64,000 nucleotides of DNA, taken from assembly GCA_039707465.1 (NCBI GenBank), contig CM077643.1, positions 376,705,919 through 376,769,918 of the forward strand, read 5' to 3'. The notes beneath the pieces are model-generated. The model was not told where the DNA came from. It did not search any database and saw only the letters and a list, made by a program, of their open reading frames with translations. This document shows, in pieces, positions 27,001-32,994 of this stretch. Source of the stretch: Rhabdophis nuchalis (taxonomy: Eukaryota; Chordata; Lepidosauria; Squamata; Natricidae). The translations under genes were made by a program, and so were the position numbers. Each line of letters starts with the position of its first letter. The first letter of the stretch is position 1.

Positions 27001-30000
27001 TCCACATCCCAGTGGGGGAGAGAACCAGTTCTGGATGCCCATGCATTGATAATTACTCTTGGATAACCTTGGCTGTGGAAAAAAAAGAGTCAGCCTTATT
27101 AGGTCCTTCTCTGATTATAGTTCTTTCCATCTTGGTGTCACCACACCTGAGTGCATTTGCATATGCTCCCATAAGCCCATTTCATTTTCCAGTTCGCTTT
27201 AAAAGAATTCGTTTGCCATTCCGGAAAAGGGCAATGGGGTGAAGGATTCCCTCTGTATGCAATTATAAGGTCTTTGGAGTTAACTATACCTCAGCTCCTG
27301 TACTAAAATCATTCTGCGCAGCCCTAGAAGCAAATTTGTGCCTTGAATCTTAAGTTTGTAATGTATTTGACTAATTTAGGTGAGTTAAAACCTGGTCCTA
27401 GAGACCTTTACTAGATGGAACATTCTAAAAAGGTCCTCTCCCCCTCCCAAAATGGTTCAATTCAGTTTGCAATTCAGAAGTCCATCACACATCTGGCCAC
27501 ATTTATAGACTAGTGATAATATTTGTCCTTACATGCATCACAACCAGTGGTGGGATTTACTTAGGTTTACCACCAGTTTGCAACTGTGAGCGTTACAACT
27601 ATGAGCATTGTAAAAGTTTACTGTGAGCCTTTTGTACATGCATGCAACCTTCTGCGCATACACTTTGCACACACGTGGCATACACGCACATGTGCAGTAT
27701 CAAAAATGAGGCTAATACAGGGGTGTCCAAACTTGGGAACTTTAAGACTTGTGGACTTCAACTCCCAGAATTCCCCAGCCAGCATAGCTGGCTGGGGAAT
27801 TCTGGGAGCTGAAGTCCACAAGTCTTAAAGTTGCCAAGTGTGGACACCCCTGGGCTAATAGGATGTTTTGGAGCTGGGCAGGTGGGCGGGGCGGGGTCCA
27901 CCCACAGTTCGCCACTATCAGTTGAGGCAAACCGGTTGGAACCGGCTGAATACCGCCTCTGCTCACAACAATCTGTGCATTTTTATAGGGTATGTCAAAT
28001 TTTTCAATTTCCAATTTCCAAGTATCAGGGATGCTCAAAAATTGTGATATGCCTTGGAGATTGAAAATATATTTTGGTTACTTTAATATAATGTTAGATG
28101 TCCTTGGGTAAGAAATTACATAAATATTGTAACTTGTTAACCTTTTGTTTGTTTCAGCGAACATTCATTCATTTCATTCATTTATTAAACTTATATACCG
28201 CTCCCTTTCTCAAAAAGGGATTCGGGGCGGTGCACAGGAAATTAAAAAAGCATATATAAACATGACAATATACAAAATTTAAAATCAAATTAAATTATTA
28301 ACCCTGTGCTAAAATTTACAATAAATTAAACTATTACCCTTAAAAACCAATTAAAACAATTTGATGTCAGGCTAAAGGCTAGGTAAAGTTAGGCCAGGCC
28401 GGCCTGTTGGAAAAAGTACGTCTTAAGTTTCTGGCGGAAAGAACGGAGGTCCGTGGTCGTTCTAAGTTCGGGGGGTAGGTCGTTCCAGAGGGTTGGGCCC
28501 GCCACAGAGAAGGCCCTTCCCCTGGGCGTCGCCCACTGGCATTGCCTAGTGGACGGCACCCGGAGAAGTCCCTCTCTGTGGGAGCAAATCGGCCGCAGGG
28601 ATGTATGGGGTAGGATGCGATCCCGTAGATAACTAGGTCCCGTTGAGCACCTTGAAGCGCACCCGAAAGGCCACAGGCAGCCAGTGCAGCTCACGCAAGA
28701 GCGGTGTTACATGGGAGCACCTAGGGGCTCCCATAATTGCTCGCGCAGCTGCATTCTGGACTAGCTGCAGTCTTCGGGTGCACCTCAAGGGGAGCCCCAC
28801 GTAGAGAGCATTGCAGAACGATATGCCTACCATCTCAGTGAAGGTTTACTTACATAGGTAGAGCTAAGCCATGTTTGCTCAGCTCCGCGTTCAGATGAGA
28901 GAGCAAAATTCCTGCCTCTACTGTCACTTGCTTCTTCTCTTTGTCCACCTGCGAGAGATAATACATTGTTGTGTTAATCAAAGCAGCGGTCCTGGAGGAA
29001 ATATTCAATCAGGACTTATTATGTCTCTGCATGGGCCAAGCATCATTTGGAAGAAGTGTCTCATGAGGATTGCACTAAATATTTGATTCTAAAGCAGCAG
29101 CATCTTTTTCAAGCCTGCCTAGAAGTTGTTGTTTTTAAAATTCATGCTGTAATAAATTGTAAAGGGGTGCTGTACTTGTTTCCTTGGAATTGTTTTCAAA
29201 GTGGGCACAAGGAGTTTTAAATACAGAGCCAAAGTCGAAGCAATAAAACCTCATTGAGTAAACATACAGAATTGGCATTGTGATCCTCAAACATGATTTA
29301 TAGATTAACATGATATGAGAATTTTAGCTTACTGGACCTTTGATAATCAGCCTTAATTAAAGCAATGGTTTGGCATGGTATGTATAGAATAGAATAGCAG
29401 AGTTGGAAGGGATCTTGGAGGTCTTCTAGTCCAACCTCCTGCTTAGGCAGGAAACCCTACACCACTTCAGACAAATGGATATCCAATCTCCGCTTAAACA
29501 CTTCAAGTGTTTGGAGCAATTATAGCTTCTGGAGGCAAGTTGTTCCACTGATTAATTGTTGTCACTGTCAGGAAATTTCTCCTTCGTTCTAAGTTGCTTT
29601 TCTCCTTGACTGATTTCCACCCATTGCTTCTTGTTCTGCCCTCAGGTGCTTTGGAGAATAGCTTGACTCCCTCTTTTTTGTGGCAGCCCTTGAGATACTG
29701 GAGCACTGCTATCATGTCTCCCCTGGTCCTTCTTGTGAACCTAGCCAGAACTACTCTCCACTGCTTTATCAACATCTAGGAGTTCTTTACACATTCCTAG
29801 CATCCTTTCAGCTGCCTCTTTCATAAAAGGAAGTAAGCTTTTGGAATTCTGAAGCCGAGCGAGATGAATCATGAATCTGACTCAGTGCCAGATCCTTTTA
29901 CCTCAAGGATCTTATTCATCCTTCCCATGTGGATCATGAAATCCTCTGTGCAGGCAATGTCTGATGGGGAGTGTCCACCACCAACCACTTTCACTTTCTT

Positions 30001-32994
30001 GCTTTTCTGCCTGGCCAGAGCCAAGATCTGCAAAGATGTTAATCACACATTTGCACATTTAGAATAGCAATAGCATTAGCACTTAGACTTATATACCACT
30101 TCATAGTGTTTTACAGCCCTCTCTAAGCGGTTTGCAGAGTCAGCACATTGCACCCAACAATCTGGGTCCTCATTTTATTGACTTTGGATGGCTGGAAGGC
30201 TGAGTCAACCTTGAGACGGTCAGGATTGAACTCTTGGCAGTGGAATGCAGAGTTAGCCTGCAATATTGCATTCTAACCACTGGGCCACTATGGCTCTTAT
30301 AAGCAATCCAGTAAGCAACCCAATGCTTTCTCTAGGCCATATAAAAATTCCCATAAGGTGCAGCTGGCACAATAGAGAACAACAGGACATATTGTTATAT
30401 GTAGAGAACAATGGAATATAGAGACTAGTAAAGAAGTATAGAAGATAGAGAACAGGTAGAGAACAATCAATCATAGAGAACATCAAAAGAACAGAACACC
30501 TGGCTGGATGCTGCTTGCTTACCTCTCTGATCTCATCCACTGTTGTTGGCTGGAAATACATTTCTGGAGAGGATCCATATGTTCTAGCCCAGTTCTGGAA
30601 TCTGACTCCACCTTCACCATGTACCTAGTGCCCAAAAACACATAGTAGAAGCCCATCCGTTTGAGAATTCATTGTAGAAGGTTTCATGAAAACTGCCAGT
30701 TTTATCTGTACCCTTCTGGGAAGTTTTTTTTTTAAACATGGATGATAGCTTTGCTTGTAGATTACCTTACTGGATCAACTCCACTTAAAATGCTAAACTA
30801 CTTGCACAAAATGAGGAACAGTAAAATAATTCCAAGATTCTAAAATATAACTCTTCCAACTAATGCATCAAGTATTGTGAAAGTCTACTTAAAAAAAAAT
30901 TACAAGACTTTTGAAACAGTTGGATGTAGCCCCTTGCATTATAAAAGAATGCTAGCTGGGGAATTCTGAGAGTTAAAGTCCACACATCTTAAAGCTGCTG
31001 AGGTTGAGAAACATTGACCTAACTGACCTTGAAGATTGACCAAATTAGCCTCTGATGCTGATCTTAAAGCTATTTTGGCAGGGGGTCCAGTTGAAGCCAT
31101 AGGACTGTTTGATATCCTCAGCAGATTGGAATGTCTCTCTGCCTATCGACTTTTTACAAAAGTGAATGCCAAATTAATATTCTTAATAGGATAGAAGAGG
31201 AAAAAAAAACTTTTAAAATTGAGAGGAGGAATCATATTCGATTGAATTAATTTCTTTTTAATTTACCGTTTAAATTCAATTAAATCAAATGTAATTGCTG
31301 TCTTGGTCCTGCCTACTCTGGTTTTGTTTTATTTTTTGGGGTCTCATTCATTTTCTGGAGGATGGGTCCTTGATCACTACTCAAATGTCATTTTCAGCTT
31401 TAAAAAAGGACTTGAAAAGCCAGAGCCAGAACTGCAGGGGTGAAAAATTATCTACCAATCAGTTTAGGTCAGGGGTCTCCAACCTTTGCAACTTTAAGTC
31501 TGAAGGATTTCAGCTGCCAGAATTCTCCAGCCAGCAAAGCTGGCTGGAGAATTCTGGGAGCTGAACTCCTTCAGACTTAAAGTTGCAAAGGTTGGAGACC
31601 GCTAGTTTAGGTGACAAAAGAATTGGATAGTGTTTTGTCGGACTCCAAAGTGTTTAGGAGCAGAGCCTTTCTCCACACTGTTGACTCTTGGTCAAGTATC
31701 TGAACTGCCCCTTTAAAGGATACTGTGTTCCTCTGGTGAAATGAAAATTCATTGATATTCCAGCATTTGACTTGGAAGTTAGAGGTCCCAATTGTAATCT
31801 CGATCATGAGATTACATGATCAACAACTGTTTGCTCTATGTATGTAGACCTAATACTGTACTTAAATAGGAGGCCACCTGGAAATCTAACCTGTAGGCAC
31901 ATTAGGAAATTAAAGAAACCATATTGGACCACTGAACCAATTTCATTGTAATTTTTACAATGACAATAAAGATTATTATTATTATTATATTGGAAGAAGG
32001 CAATGATAAACCATTTCTGTATTACTGCCAAGAAAATGAAGAGAAAATGTCACATATCCAGAAGAAGTCAAGTTTTATTCAATCTTCATGAAACCCTTGG
32101 AGAAAAAAACAGGACACATTCCCAACCCCCAAGCTGTTTTATCCATAGCAAACATAGTTCACAAATATTTAAATTCCAATCCTTTTTCGTGCCACGGGAA
32201 TTGGAATTCTAATAAGAGAAAACATTTGCCACAGGAGACTTGCTAACTATTTAGAAGCAGTTTCTGAGAAGGTGAATTGTGTTCTTACTTCTAGCACTCT
32301 ATTGCCCTCTATTTTGCATGAGAAAAACCCTTGAAGTAATTAATAGTGTAAGGTTTCCTGCCTAAGCAGTGGGTTGGACTAGAAGACCTCCAGGGTCCCT
32401 TCCAAATCTTCTATTCTATCCTATCCCTATCCCTATCCCTATCCCTATCCCTACCCCTATCCTATTCCTTTGCTAATTTACTTCTTTTCCTTTCCTTTCT
32501 GGTTAGAAAAGATTACACACAAGCCACATATTTTCAGATGCATTCTTAGAAAGACATAATGCAAGGGACTAGCTTTGATTTGGGGAATACAGATTATATA
32601 TGTTCTACATAGGGTAGGGACCTTGGTACCCCAGTATTAAAAGAATTCTGATCCATCTGAGTGGATGGTTGGCCAAGGTTTCAAACAAACCACGCTGGAA
32701 ATGTTTTAAGCAGGTGAGGAATAAATGGAACCTTATTGCTTGTAGATAGAGTATGGTGCTCCAAAAGTAGTATTCTACAGAACCTGCCCCTGAGGTGGTT
32801 CCTTTTGGAAATGGTGATAAAATAAGTAAGATAAATAACACAAGAACCTCATCTTTCAAATACTATAAAATCATCACTTCTCCCCTGTCTGTTCAGTGCC
32901 ATCAAGAGGTTATCTTTCCTTGGGATCCTCAACCCAACTCATTCATCGTTCCAAGTGTAGTTTCTCCCACCATTAAAACAAATATTCTTACCAT
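422..32994 (-). CDS. GULO: GULO gene, 5' part (exons 1-8)
   Basis: L-gulonolactone oxidase oxidises L-gulono-1,4-lactone to the immediate precursor of ascorbate, in the microsomal membrane of kidney or liver. Seven internal exons on the minus strand translate without stops into a protein collinear with vertebrate GULO. In order: an N-terminal segment with FQNWARTYG, an FAD-binding domain with [14 protein letters not shown] (His54 is the expected covalent FAD attachment residue) and GTGTHNTG, then the start of the C-terminal oxidase domain with [16 protein letters not shown] and NWFWDYAIG. About 262 of roughly 440 residues are covered; the remaining exons lie left of position 1. Introns are about 2.4, 0.5, 1.0, 2.9, 16.3, 7.9 and 0.9 kb. 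Nothing seen here suggests a pseudogene, but the C-terminus is not visible. Confidence 0.93.
716..783 (+). mobile_element. CR1 LINE 3' end
   Basis: Only the last 60-70 bp of a CR1 remain: the ggttggactagaagacc block and the ccttccaactctgctattgt terminus with a short ATT-type tail. It sits in the GULO intron between exons 7 and 8. Confidence 0.75.
1137..1235. repeat. Foldback repeat
   Basis: An imperfect inverted repeat. The left arm carries aggttgaatgggg and atgataatgggtaa; the right arm carries ttacccattatcat and a C-rich run followed by ccccattcaacct. It is probably a small MITE. Target duplications were not resolved. Confidence 0.6.
1356..1463 (-). CDS. GULO: GULO exon 7 (residues 202-237)
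   Basis: 108 bp, 36 codons, phase 0 at both ends. It encodes [20 protein letters not shown] and [16 protein letters not shown], a very conserved block at the start of the oxidase domain. The acceptor is ttgtag and the donor gtgagt. It is separated from exon 6 by 7.9 kb of transposon-rich intron. Confidence 0.95.
1690..1790 (-). mobile_element. L2-like LINE 3' end fragment
   Basis: The antisense 3' terminus shows an (ATTT)n tail, then tatatcccgcccttctcc and gacccagggcgg, matching the 3' UTR of the longer L2-like copies at 11284 and 24548. No coding sequence remains. Confidence 0.7.
2019..2099. mobile_element. Short hAT foldback MITE (CAGTGTTTCT ends)
   Basis: The ends cagtgtttctcaac and gttgagaaacactg are exact inverted repeats. 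The flanking 8-mers tagtagag and gagtagaa match at six of eight positions. It looks like a very short hAT MITE. Half copies of the same family occur at 30948-31016 and 52678-52747. Confidence 0.65.
2140..2520. mobile_element. hAT MITE (GTGATGGCGAAC family)
   Basis: The ends ccgtgatggcgaac and gttagccatcactg are inverted repeats with two mismatches. A perfect 8-bp target duplication, ctctaggg, occurs at 2132-2139 and 2521-2528, which is the hAT hallmark. The interior is GC-rich with no transposase. Related copies lie at 18083, 18120, 44547, 56337 and, in part, about 59140. Confidence 0.88.
2932..3165 (+). mobile_element. tRNA-derived SINE (Sauria-SINE-like)
   Basis: The head gagagccaatttggtgtaat with ggttaagg resembles a tRNA A-box region. 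A B-box-like gaattctagtcc follows, then the ctctcagcccaaccc body and an (AATA)n tail. This is the common squamate SINE layout. The family name is from recognition only. Confidence 0.7.
3190..3560 (+). repeat. LTR-like dispersed repeat, copy 1
   Basis: It shares long stretches with 51333-52075: a double gtcagccaatg CCAAT-type block, ggtattg.acatttactcat, and aagaaggtaatgaatcctgc to tgtgtgctttct. CCAAT boxes and a possible TG start suggest an LTR. No clean TG..CA ends or target duplication could be fixed, so the class is uncertain. Confidence 0.5.
3561..4539. other. Intronic sequence, no feature seen
   Basis: Intron between GULO exons 6 and 7. It is AT-rich, with short chance ORFs only and no recognised repeat or exon. 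Confidence 0.5.
4540..6005 (+). mobile_element. L2-like LINE with RT ORF (394 aa)
   Basis: This 5'-truncated non-LTR retrotransposon of the CR1/L2 group is open from about 4540 to 5785 in one frame. The reverse transcriptase shows [43 protein letters not shown] and the catalytic YADD at 4937-4948. A C-terminal region follows with LVQNAAA and [13 protein letters not shown], ending FFCLAGLG. The endonuclease half is missing. The 3' UTR (5786-6005) ends with ccgctccgagtccctttgg and an ATT-rich tail. The host does not use it; it lies antisense in a GULO intron. Full openness over nearly 400 codons implies recent insertion. Clade placement (L2 versus L3) is uncertain. Confidence 0.85.
6291..6412. 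repeat. Tetranucleotide satellite (ATGG)n (GTGG)n (GGCT)n
   Basis: A compound array: about 15 copies of ATGG, then GTGG, then GGCT. Predicted proteins on both strands (M-D-G-W and S-I-H-P repeats) are artefacts of the array. Confidence 0.95.
6795..7025 (-). mobile_element. tRNA-derived SINE, antisense
   Basis: On the minus strand it starts ggtggcctagaggtgaaga (A-box-like) and has gagttcaatcttagg (B-box-like). A body with ggaagggcatctggcc and gataaaggggatta follows, a layout seen in V-type or LINE-tailed SINEs. The exact family was not resolved. Confidence 0.6.
7026..7619. other. Intronic sequence, no feature seen
   Basis: Intron between GULO exons 6 and 7. No reading frame, SINE head or inverted repeat was recognised. 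Confidence 0.45.
7620..8080 (-). mobile_element. CR1 LINE 3' fragment, antisense
   Basis: The minus strand encodes the decayed CR1 ORF2 C-terminus: [22 protein letters not shown], a shifted RRTRRD, and NGWKLNKE with [16 protein letters not shown]. Frameshifts break it. The 3' end is at the left (ctagtccaacccc). It is more diverged than the other CR1 copies. Confidence 0.8.
8085..8890 (-). mobile_element. BovB (RTE) LINE fragment, split by a SINE
   Basis: Antisense BovB sequence lies on both sides of a SINE at 8413-8625. The right part encodes, on the minus strand, [12 protein letters not shown], then [10 protein letters not shown], the BovB reverse transcriptase with its YADD motif. The left part matches the downstream ORF and includes the RTE-type segment around ccatagattgtcacaggaat. 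It is heavily decayed. Confidence 0.75.
8413..8625 (+). mobile_element. Snake-type tRNA SINE inserted in BovB
   Basis: It has the body ggctgattctgcccactgc, ggttgattcagccttccatc, ggacccagattgtt and the 3' block gctgtaaagcactatgaagc, ending in tataagtgctaagt. It matches the copies at 16103, 19837, 30064 and 37452. It interrupts BovB, so it is younger. Confidence 0.8.
9404..9589 (-). CDS. GULO: GULO exon 6 (residues 140-201)
   Basis: 186 bp, 62 codons, phase 0 at both ends. It encodes [18 protein letters not shown], then [21 protein letters not shown], and ends FPSTLKE: the end of the FAD-binding domain including the conserved HLGCLG segment. The acceptor is ctggcag and the donor gtaagc. A hAT-type MITE lies about 45 bp upstream of the acceptor. 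Confidence 0.95.
9635..9945. mobile_element. hAT-type MITE (CAGAGGTGG / CCACGCCCAC family)
   Basis: It starts cagaggtggtatgtattgag and contains gcagaaattttgagtag, gagaaccggcaaat, an extra insert, and the CCACGCCCAC repeats with agaaccggtagg. The right end has decayed. It lies 45 bp from the GULO exon 6 acceptor. Confidence 0.6.
10205..10325. repeat. Imperfect foldback repeat
   Basis: The left arm has aaaggtgctttta and gcaggcaattggact; the right arm has agtccagttgcctcctg and aaaaagcacctttg. A poly-T/A loop joins them. It is probably a MITE or part of a larger repeat. Confidence 0.6.
10840..11160 (+). mobile_element. tRNA-derived SINE with CTTTA-type tail
   Basis: It contains gcagttcgaaagcacgtaa (B-box-like), gtagaaaaatagggaccacc, ggtgggaaggtaacagcc, catgccggccacatgacc and a (CTTTTA) tail. 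The same family is antisense at 36728-36920 and at 59062-59140. Open frames on either strand here are chance. Confidence 0.65.
11284..12905 (+). mobile_element. L2-like LINE with long RT ORF (459 aa, frameshifted end)
   Basis: The best-preserved L2-like copy. It is open from 11284 (and upstream without a Met) to 12663. The reverse transcriptase domain contains [64 protein letters not shown] at 11857-11868 and [14 protein letters not shown]. Near 12539 seven bases present in the copies at 24548 and 62478 are missing. This shifts the frame and replaces the conserved C-terminus ([18 protein letters not shown]) with an out-of-frame tail. The 3' UTR ends gccgccctgggtcct and gggcgggatataaat plus an AATAAA-rich tail. 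The endonuclease domain is absent. Confidence 0.87.
12906..14121. other. Intronic sequence, no feature seen
   Basis: AT-rich part of the large GULO intron. I see no exon, LINE frame or clear inverted repeat here. Confidence 0.5.
14130..14324. mobile_element. SPIN-like hAT MITE
   Basis: 195 bp between perfect 8-bp duplications gtctattg (14122-14129 and 14325-14332). The ends agtggttctcaacctg and ggttgagaaccact are inverted repeats. The interior contains tttcacagggatcacc, accatcggaaaacacata and an inverted tttccgatggtcttagg. This matches my recollection of the SPIN non-autonomous family. There is no coding capacity. Confidence 0.8.
14541..14646. mobile_element. Palindromic hAT MITE (CAGGGGTCTCC)
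   Basis: A 106-bp near-perfect palindrome with caggggtctccaacc ends and a central agaattct. Perfect 8-bp target duplication ctgtagct at 14533-14540 and 14647-14654. Confidence 0.88.
15239..15373. mobile_element. Palindromic hAT MITE (CAGGGGTCTGC)
   Basis: A 135-bp near-perfect palindrome centred on catagctggctgg. Target duplication atataggc at 15231-15238 and 15374-15381. Same subfamily as 20822 and 37087 (ggtctgcaaagt ends). Confidence 0.88.
15721..15902. mobile_element. hAT-type MITE with extended inverted flanks
   Basis: The ends cagaggtggtattcagc and gctgaatgccacctctg are inverted repeats. Interior motifs gtggcagctgggag and cagctgccactactgg also pair. The flanks are inverted (ccaatgctacat against atgtgtagcattgg) rather than directly repeated. 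Confidence 0.65.
16103..16322 (+). mobile_element. Snake-type tRNA SINE
   Basis: tRNA-like head gtgcagtggttagaatgcag, B-box-like gagttcaatcctg, then ggacccagattgttggggg and the 3' end gtctaagtgccgttgct. Confidence 0.82.
16323..17527. other. Intronic sequence, no feature seen
   Basis: Part of the large GULO intron. No exon, LINE frame or inverted repeat was recognised. Short ORFs here have no family-like content. Confidence 0.45.
17536..17709. mobile_element. hAT-type MITE (CAGTGGTGGG ends)
   Basis: Ends cagtggtggg and ccacctctg. Flanking 8-mers gaaccact (17528-17535) and gaatcact (17710-17717) differ at one base. Interior ggttcggaccgcttcgg is typical of this family. Confidence 0.75.
17895..18015 (-). 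mobile_element. L2-like LINE 3' end fragment
   Basis: Antisense 3' UTR: acatttatataccgcac, ccttctcc and gacgcagggcggtg, then AT-rich sequence. No coding part. Confidence 0.65.
18120..18538. mobile_element. Inner hAT MITE nested in a relative
   Basis: Ends ccatgatggcgaa and ttcaccctcactg. Perfect 8-bp target duplication tattaggg at 18112-18119 and 18539-18546, within the outer element. Outer-element sequence resumes on the right at gcatgtgaggcattgccctg. Confidence 0.88.
18800..19048 (+). repeat. LTR-like promoter unit inside hAT
   Basis: Starts tgtagccatgg, ends tctaaca (TG..CA). It has gattgg (inverted CCAAT) motifs, a taaata TATA-like site inside a palindrome, and a ccaaataaacgg polyadenylation signal before the end, the U3-R-U5 order of an LTR. 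No 5-bp duplication was found, so a captured promoter or different ends remain possible. Confidence 0.5.
19837..20065 (+). mobile_element. Snake-type tRNA SINE
   Basis: Head gagcacagtggttagagtac, B-box-like cagttcaaatctc, ggttgactcagccttcc, gttgggggcaatgggctga and 3' ctctaagtgctattgct. Confidence 0.82.
20345..20600 (+). mobile_element. Non-LTR LINE ORF2 C-terminal remnant
   Basis: Encodes [20 protein letters not shown] and [20 protein letters not shown], then [14 protein letters not shown], the conserved C-terminus of a Rex1-type or related LINE. The frame is open for about 80 codons, then runs into unrelated hAT-type sequence. The family assignment is tentative. Confidence 0.65.
20822..20956. 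mobile_element. Palindromic hAT MITE (CAGGGGTCTGC)
   Basis: A 135-bp near-perfect palindrome. Perfect 8-bp duplication gtttaggc at 20814-20821 and 20957-20964. Confidence 0.88.
21293..21610 (-). mobile_element. CR1 LINE 3' end with (AATAC)n tail
   Basis: Antisense CR1: a pentanucleotide tail at 21296-21317, then the conserved ccttgtaggtcttctagtcc block and coding remnant ([20 protein letters not shown] on the minus strand). Confidence 0.85.
22016..22135 (-). mobile_element. LINE 3' end with ACAATAAAGG-type tail
   Basis: On the minus strand it ends with a tgacaataaagg-type terminus, like the plus-strand copy at 31830-31986. Probably the same LINE group as the 20345 remnant, but that is inference. 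Confidence 0.45.
22226..22500 (+). repeat. Possible solo LTR
   Basis: Begins tgtgatacccaac, has gattggacc and a ctaataaaatgg polyadenylation signal, then a short U5-like stretch followed by ttggaaccctg, which resembles a primer site. Ends are not confirmed by duplications. Confidence 0.35.
22977..23022. repeat. (AAT)n (AAC)n microsatellite
   Basis: About six AAT units grade into about eleven AAC units. The leucine-rich reading on the minus strand is an artefact. Confidence 0.9.
23450..24040 (+). mobile_element. Non-autonomous Helitron, copy 1
   Basis: Starts with TC (tctatataaataaaaatg) after A and ends ctaa before T, as expected for rolling-circle insertion between A and T. A 6-bp stem, ggccac against gtggcc (24009-24028), lies about 12 bp before the end. 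The interior has a degenerate (TAGG)n array (23735-23935). Homologous to 50292-50741. No Rep/helicase coding. Confidence 0.82.
24041..24156. repeat. (AAAT)n (ACAT)n microsatellite
   Basis: About 13 AAAT units followed by about 16 ACAT units directly after the Helitron 3' end. Repetitive Y-V-C-M reading frames here are artefacts. Confidence 0.93.
24548..25497 (+). mobile_element. L2-like LINE, 5'-truncated
   Basis: Retains the region after the reverse transcriptase catalytic site: [26 protein letters not shown]-type block, [46 protein letters not shown] and [18 protein letters not shown]. The frame is intact to 25301, ending YLFQQAGLG. The 3' UTR has gccgccctgggtcct and an AATAAA-rich tail. 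Closest to the 11284 copy in 3' end type. Confidence 0.85.
25842..25932 (-). CDS. GULO: GULO exon 5 (residues 109-139)
   Basis: 91 bp: one base completing codon 109, then 30 codons. It encodes [21 protein letters not shown] then FSHGILATQ, the conserved flavin-binding loop of the FAD domain. The acceptor is gcccag and the donor gtaaga. Phase agrees with exons 4 and 6. The following intron is the longest here, 16.25 kb. Confidence 0.94.
26193..26310. repeat. (AGCAT)n (AAACAT)n satellite
   Basis: About 14 AGCAT units followed by about seven ATAAAC units, abutting a CR1 3' end. Probably expanded from the CR1 tail. Confidence 0.93.
26311..26835 (-). mobile_element. CR1 LINE 3' fragment, antisense
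   Basis: Minus-strand coding remnants [41 protein letters not shown] and [20 protein letters not shown]. The 3' end is at the left, joined to the satellite. Confidence 0.88.
26836..27536. other. Intronic sequence, no feature seen
   Basis: Intron between GULO exons 4 and 5. Contains an octamer-like atttgcatat at about 27158. No repeat or exon recognised. Confidence 0.4.
27545..27961. mobile_element. hAT-type MITE split by a palindromic MITE
   Basis: Ends cagtggtgggattt and gctgaataccgcctctg. Flanking 8-mers atcacaac (27537-27544) and ctcacaac (27962-27969) differ at one base. It contains the foldback at 27718-27852. Confidence 0.75.
27718..27852. mobile_element. Palindromic hAT MITE (CAGGGGTGTCC)
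   Basis: A 135-bp near-perfect palindrome with caggggtgtccaaac ends. Perfect 8-bp duplication ggctaata at 27710-27717 and 27853-27860. Confidence 0.88.
28165..28817 (-). mobile_element. L2-like LINE, antisense 3' part
   Basis: Minus-strand frames (shifted once near 28635) show [42 protein letters not shown] and [20 protein letters not shown]. The 3' terminus at the left has ataccgctccctttctc. It ends about 36 bp from the GULO exon 4 donor. Confidence 0.85.
28854..28948 (-). CDS. GULO: GULO exon 4 (residues 78-109)
   Basis: 95 bp, 31 codons plus two bases. It encodes [16 protein letters not shown] then [15 protein letters not shown], the middle of the FAD-binding domain. It ends in AT, joined to a T at the start of exon 5. 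The split codon is therefore Ile where other vertebrate GULO proteins have Asn in SNLGAVS. The donor gtaagt is strong. An L2-like LINE begins about 36 bp beyond the donor. Confidence 0.92.
29381..29745 (-). mobile_element. CR1 LINE 3' end, antisense
   Basis: Minus-strand remnant [21 protein letters not shown] and [20 protein letters not shown]; (AATAG) tail at the left. Lies in the GULO intron between exons 3 and 4. Confidence 0.85.
29902..30027 (-). CDS. GULO: GULO exon 3 (residues 36-77, FAD attachment)
   Basis: 126 bp, 42 codons, phase 0 at both ends. It encodes the first part of the FAD-binding domain, with [16 protein letters not shown]. The His of GGGHS falls at residue 54, the expected covalent flavin attachment site in animal GULO. 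The exon continues [13 protein letters not shown]. Splice sites are ttgcag and gtaaaa. The fully conserved flavin motif argues for a working enzyme. Confidence 0.95.
30064..30299 (-). mobile_element. Snake-type tRNA SINE, antisense
   Basis: Reverse complement of the 16103 family: cacttagacttatatacc at the 3' end and gccactatggctc at the head. It fills about half of the 495-bp intron between GULO exons 2 and 3. Confidence 0.85.
30523..30624 (-). CDS. GULO: GULO exon 2 (residues 2-35)
   Basis: 102 bp, 34 codons, phase 0 at both ends. It begins [17 protein letters not shown] and ends TTVDEIRE, matching the start of vertebrate GULO before the FAD domain. The acceptor on the minus strand is ...cactag and the donor is gtaagc. 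The Met is supplied by the preceding exon. The intron to exon 3 is only 495 bp and contains one tRNA-derived SINE. Confidence 0.93.
31470..31604. mobile_element. Palindromic hAT MITE (CAGGGGTCTCC)
   Basis: A 135-bp palindrome centred on agcaaagctggctgg. Perfect 8-bp duplication gtttaggt at 31462-31469 and 31605-31612. Confidence 0.87.
31830..31986 (+). mobile_element. LINE 3' end with (ATT)n tail
   Basis: aatttcattgtaatttttac then aatgacaataaag and an ATT tail, the usual 3' terminus of a Rex1-like or related LINE. No coding sequence. Confidence 0.45.
32350..32464 (+). mobile_element. CR1 LINE 3' end with (TATCCC)n tail
   Basis: ggttggactagaagacctcc and gtcccttccaaatcttc, followed by about eight TATCCC units (32416-32464). 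It resembles but is not the telomere motif. Confidence 0.82.

Noticed and set aside
30064..30299. tRNA gene
   Set aside because: A- and B-box-like words belong to a SINE; no cloverleaf with intact acceptor stem was seen. The same applies to the other SINEs.
32416..32464. Possible interstitial telomere
   Set aside because: The unit is TATCCC rather than CCCTAA, and it continues directly from a CR1 tail.
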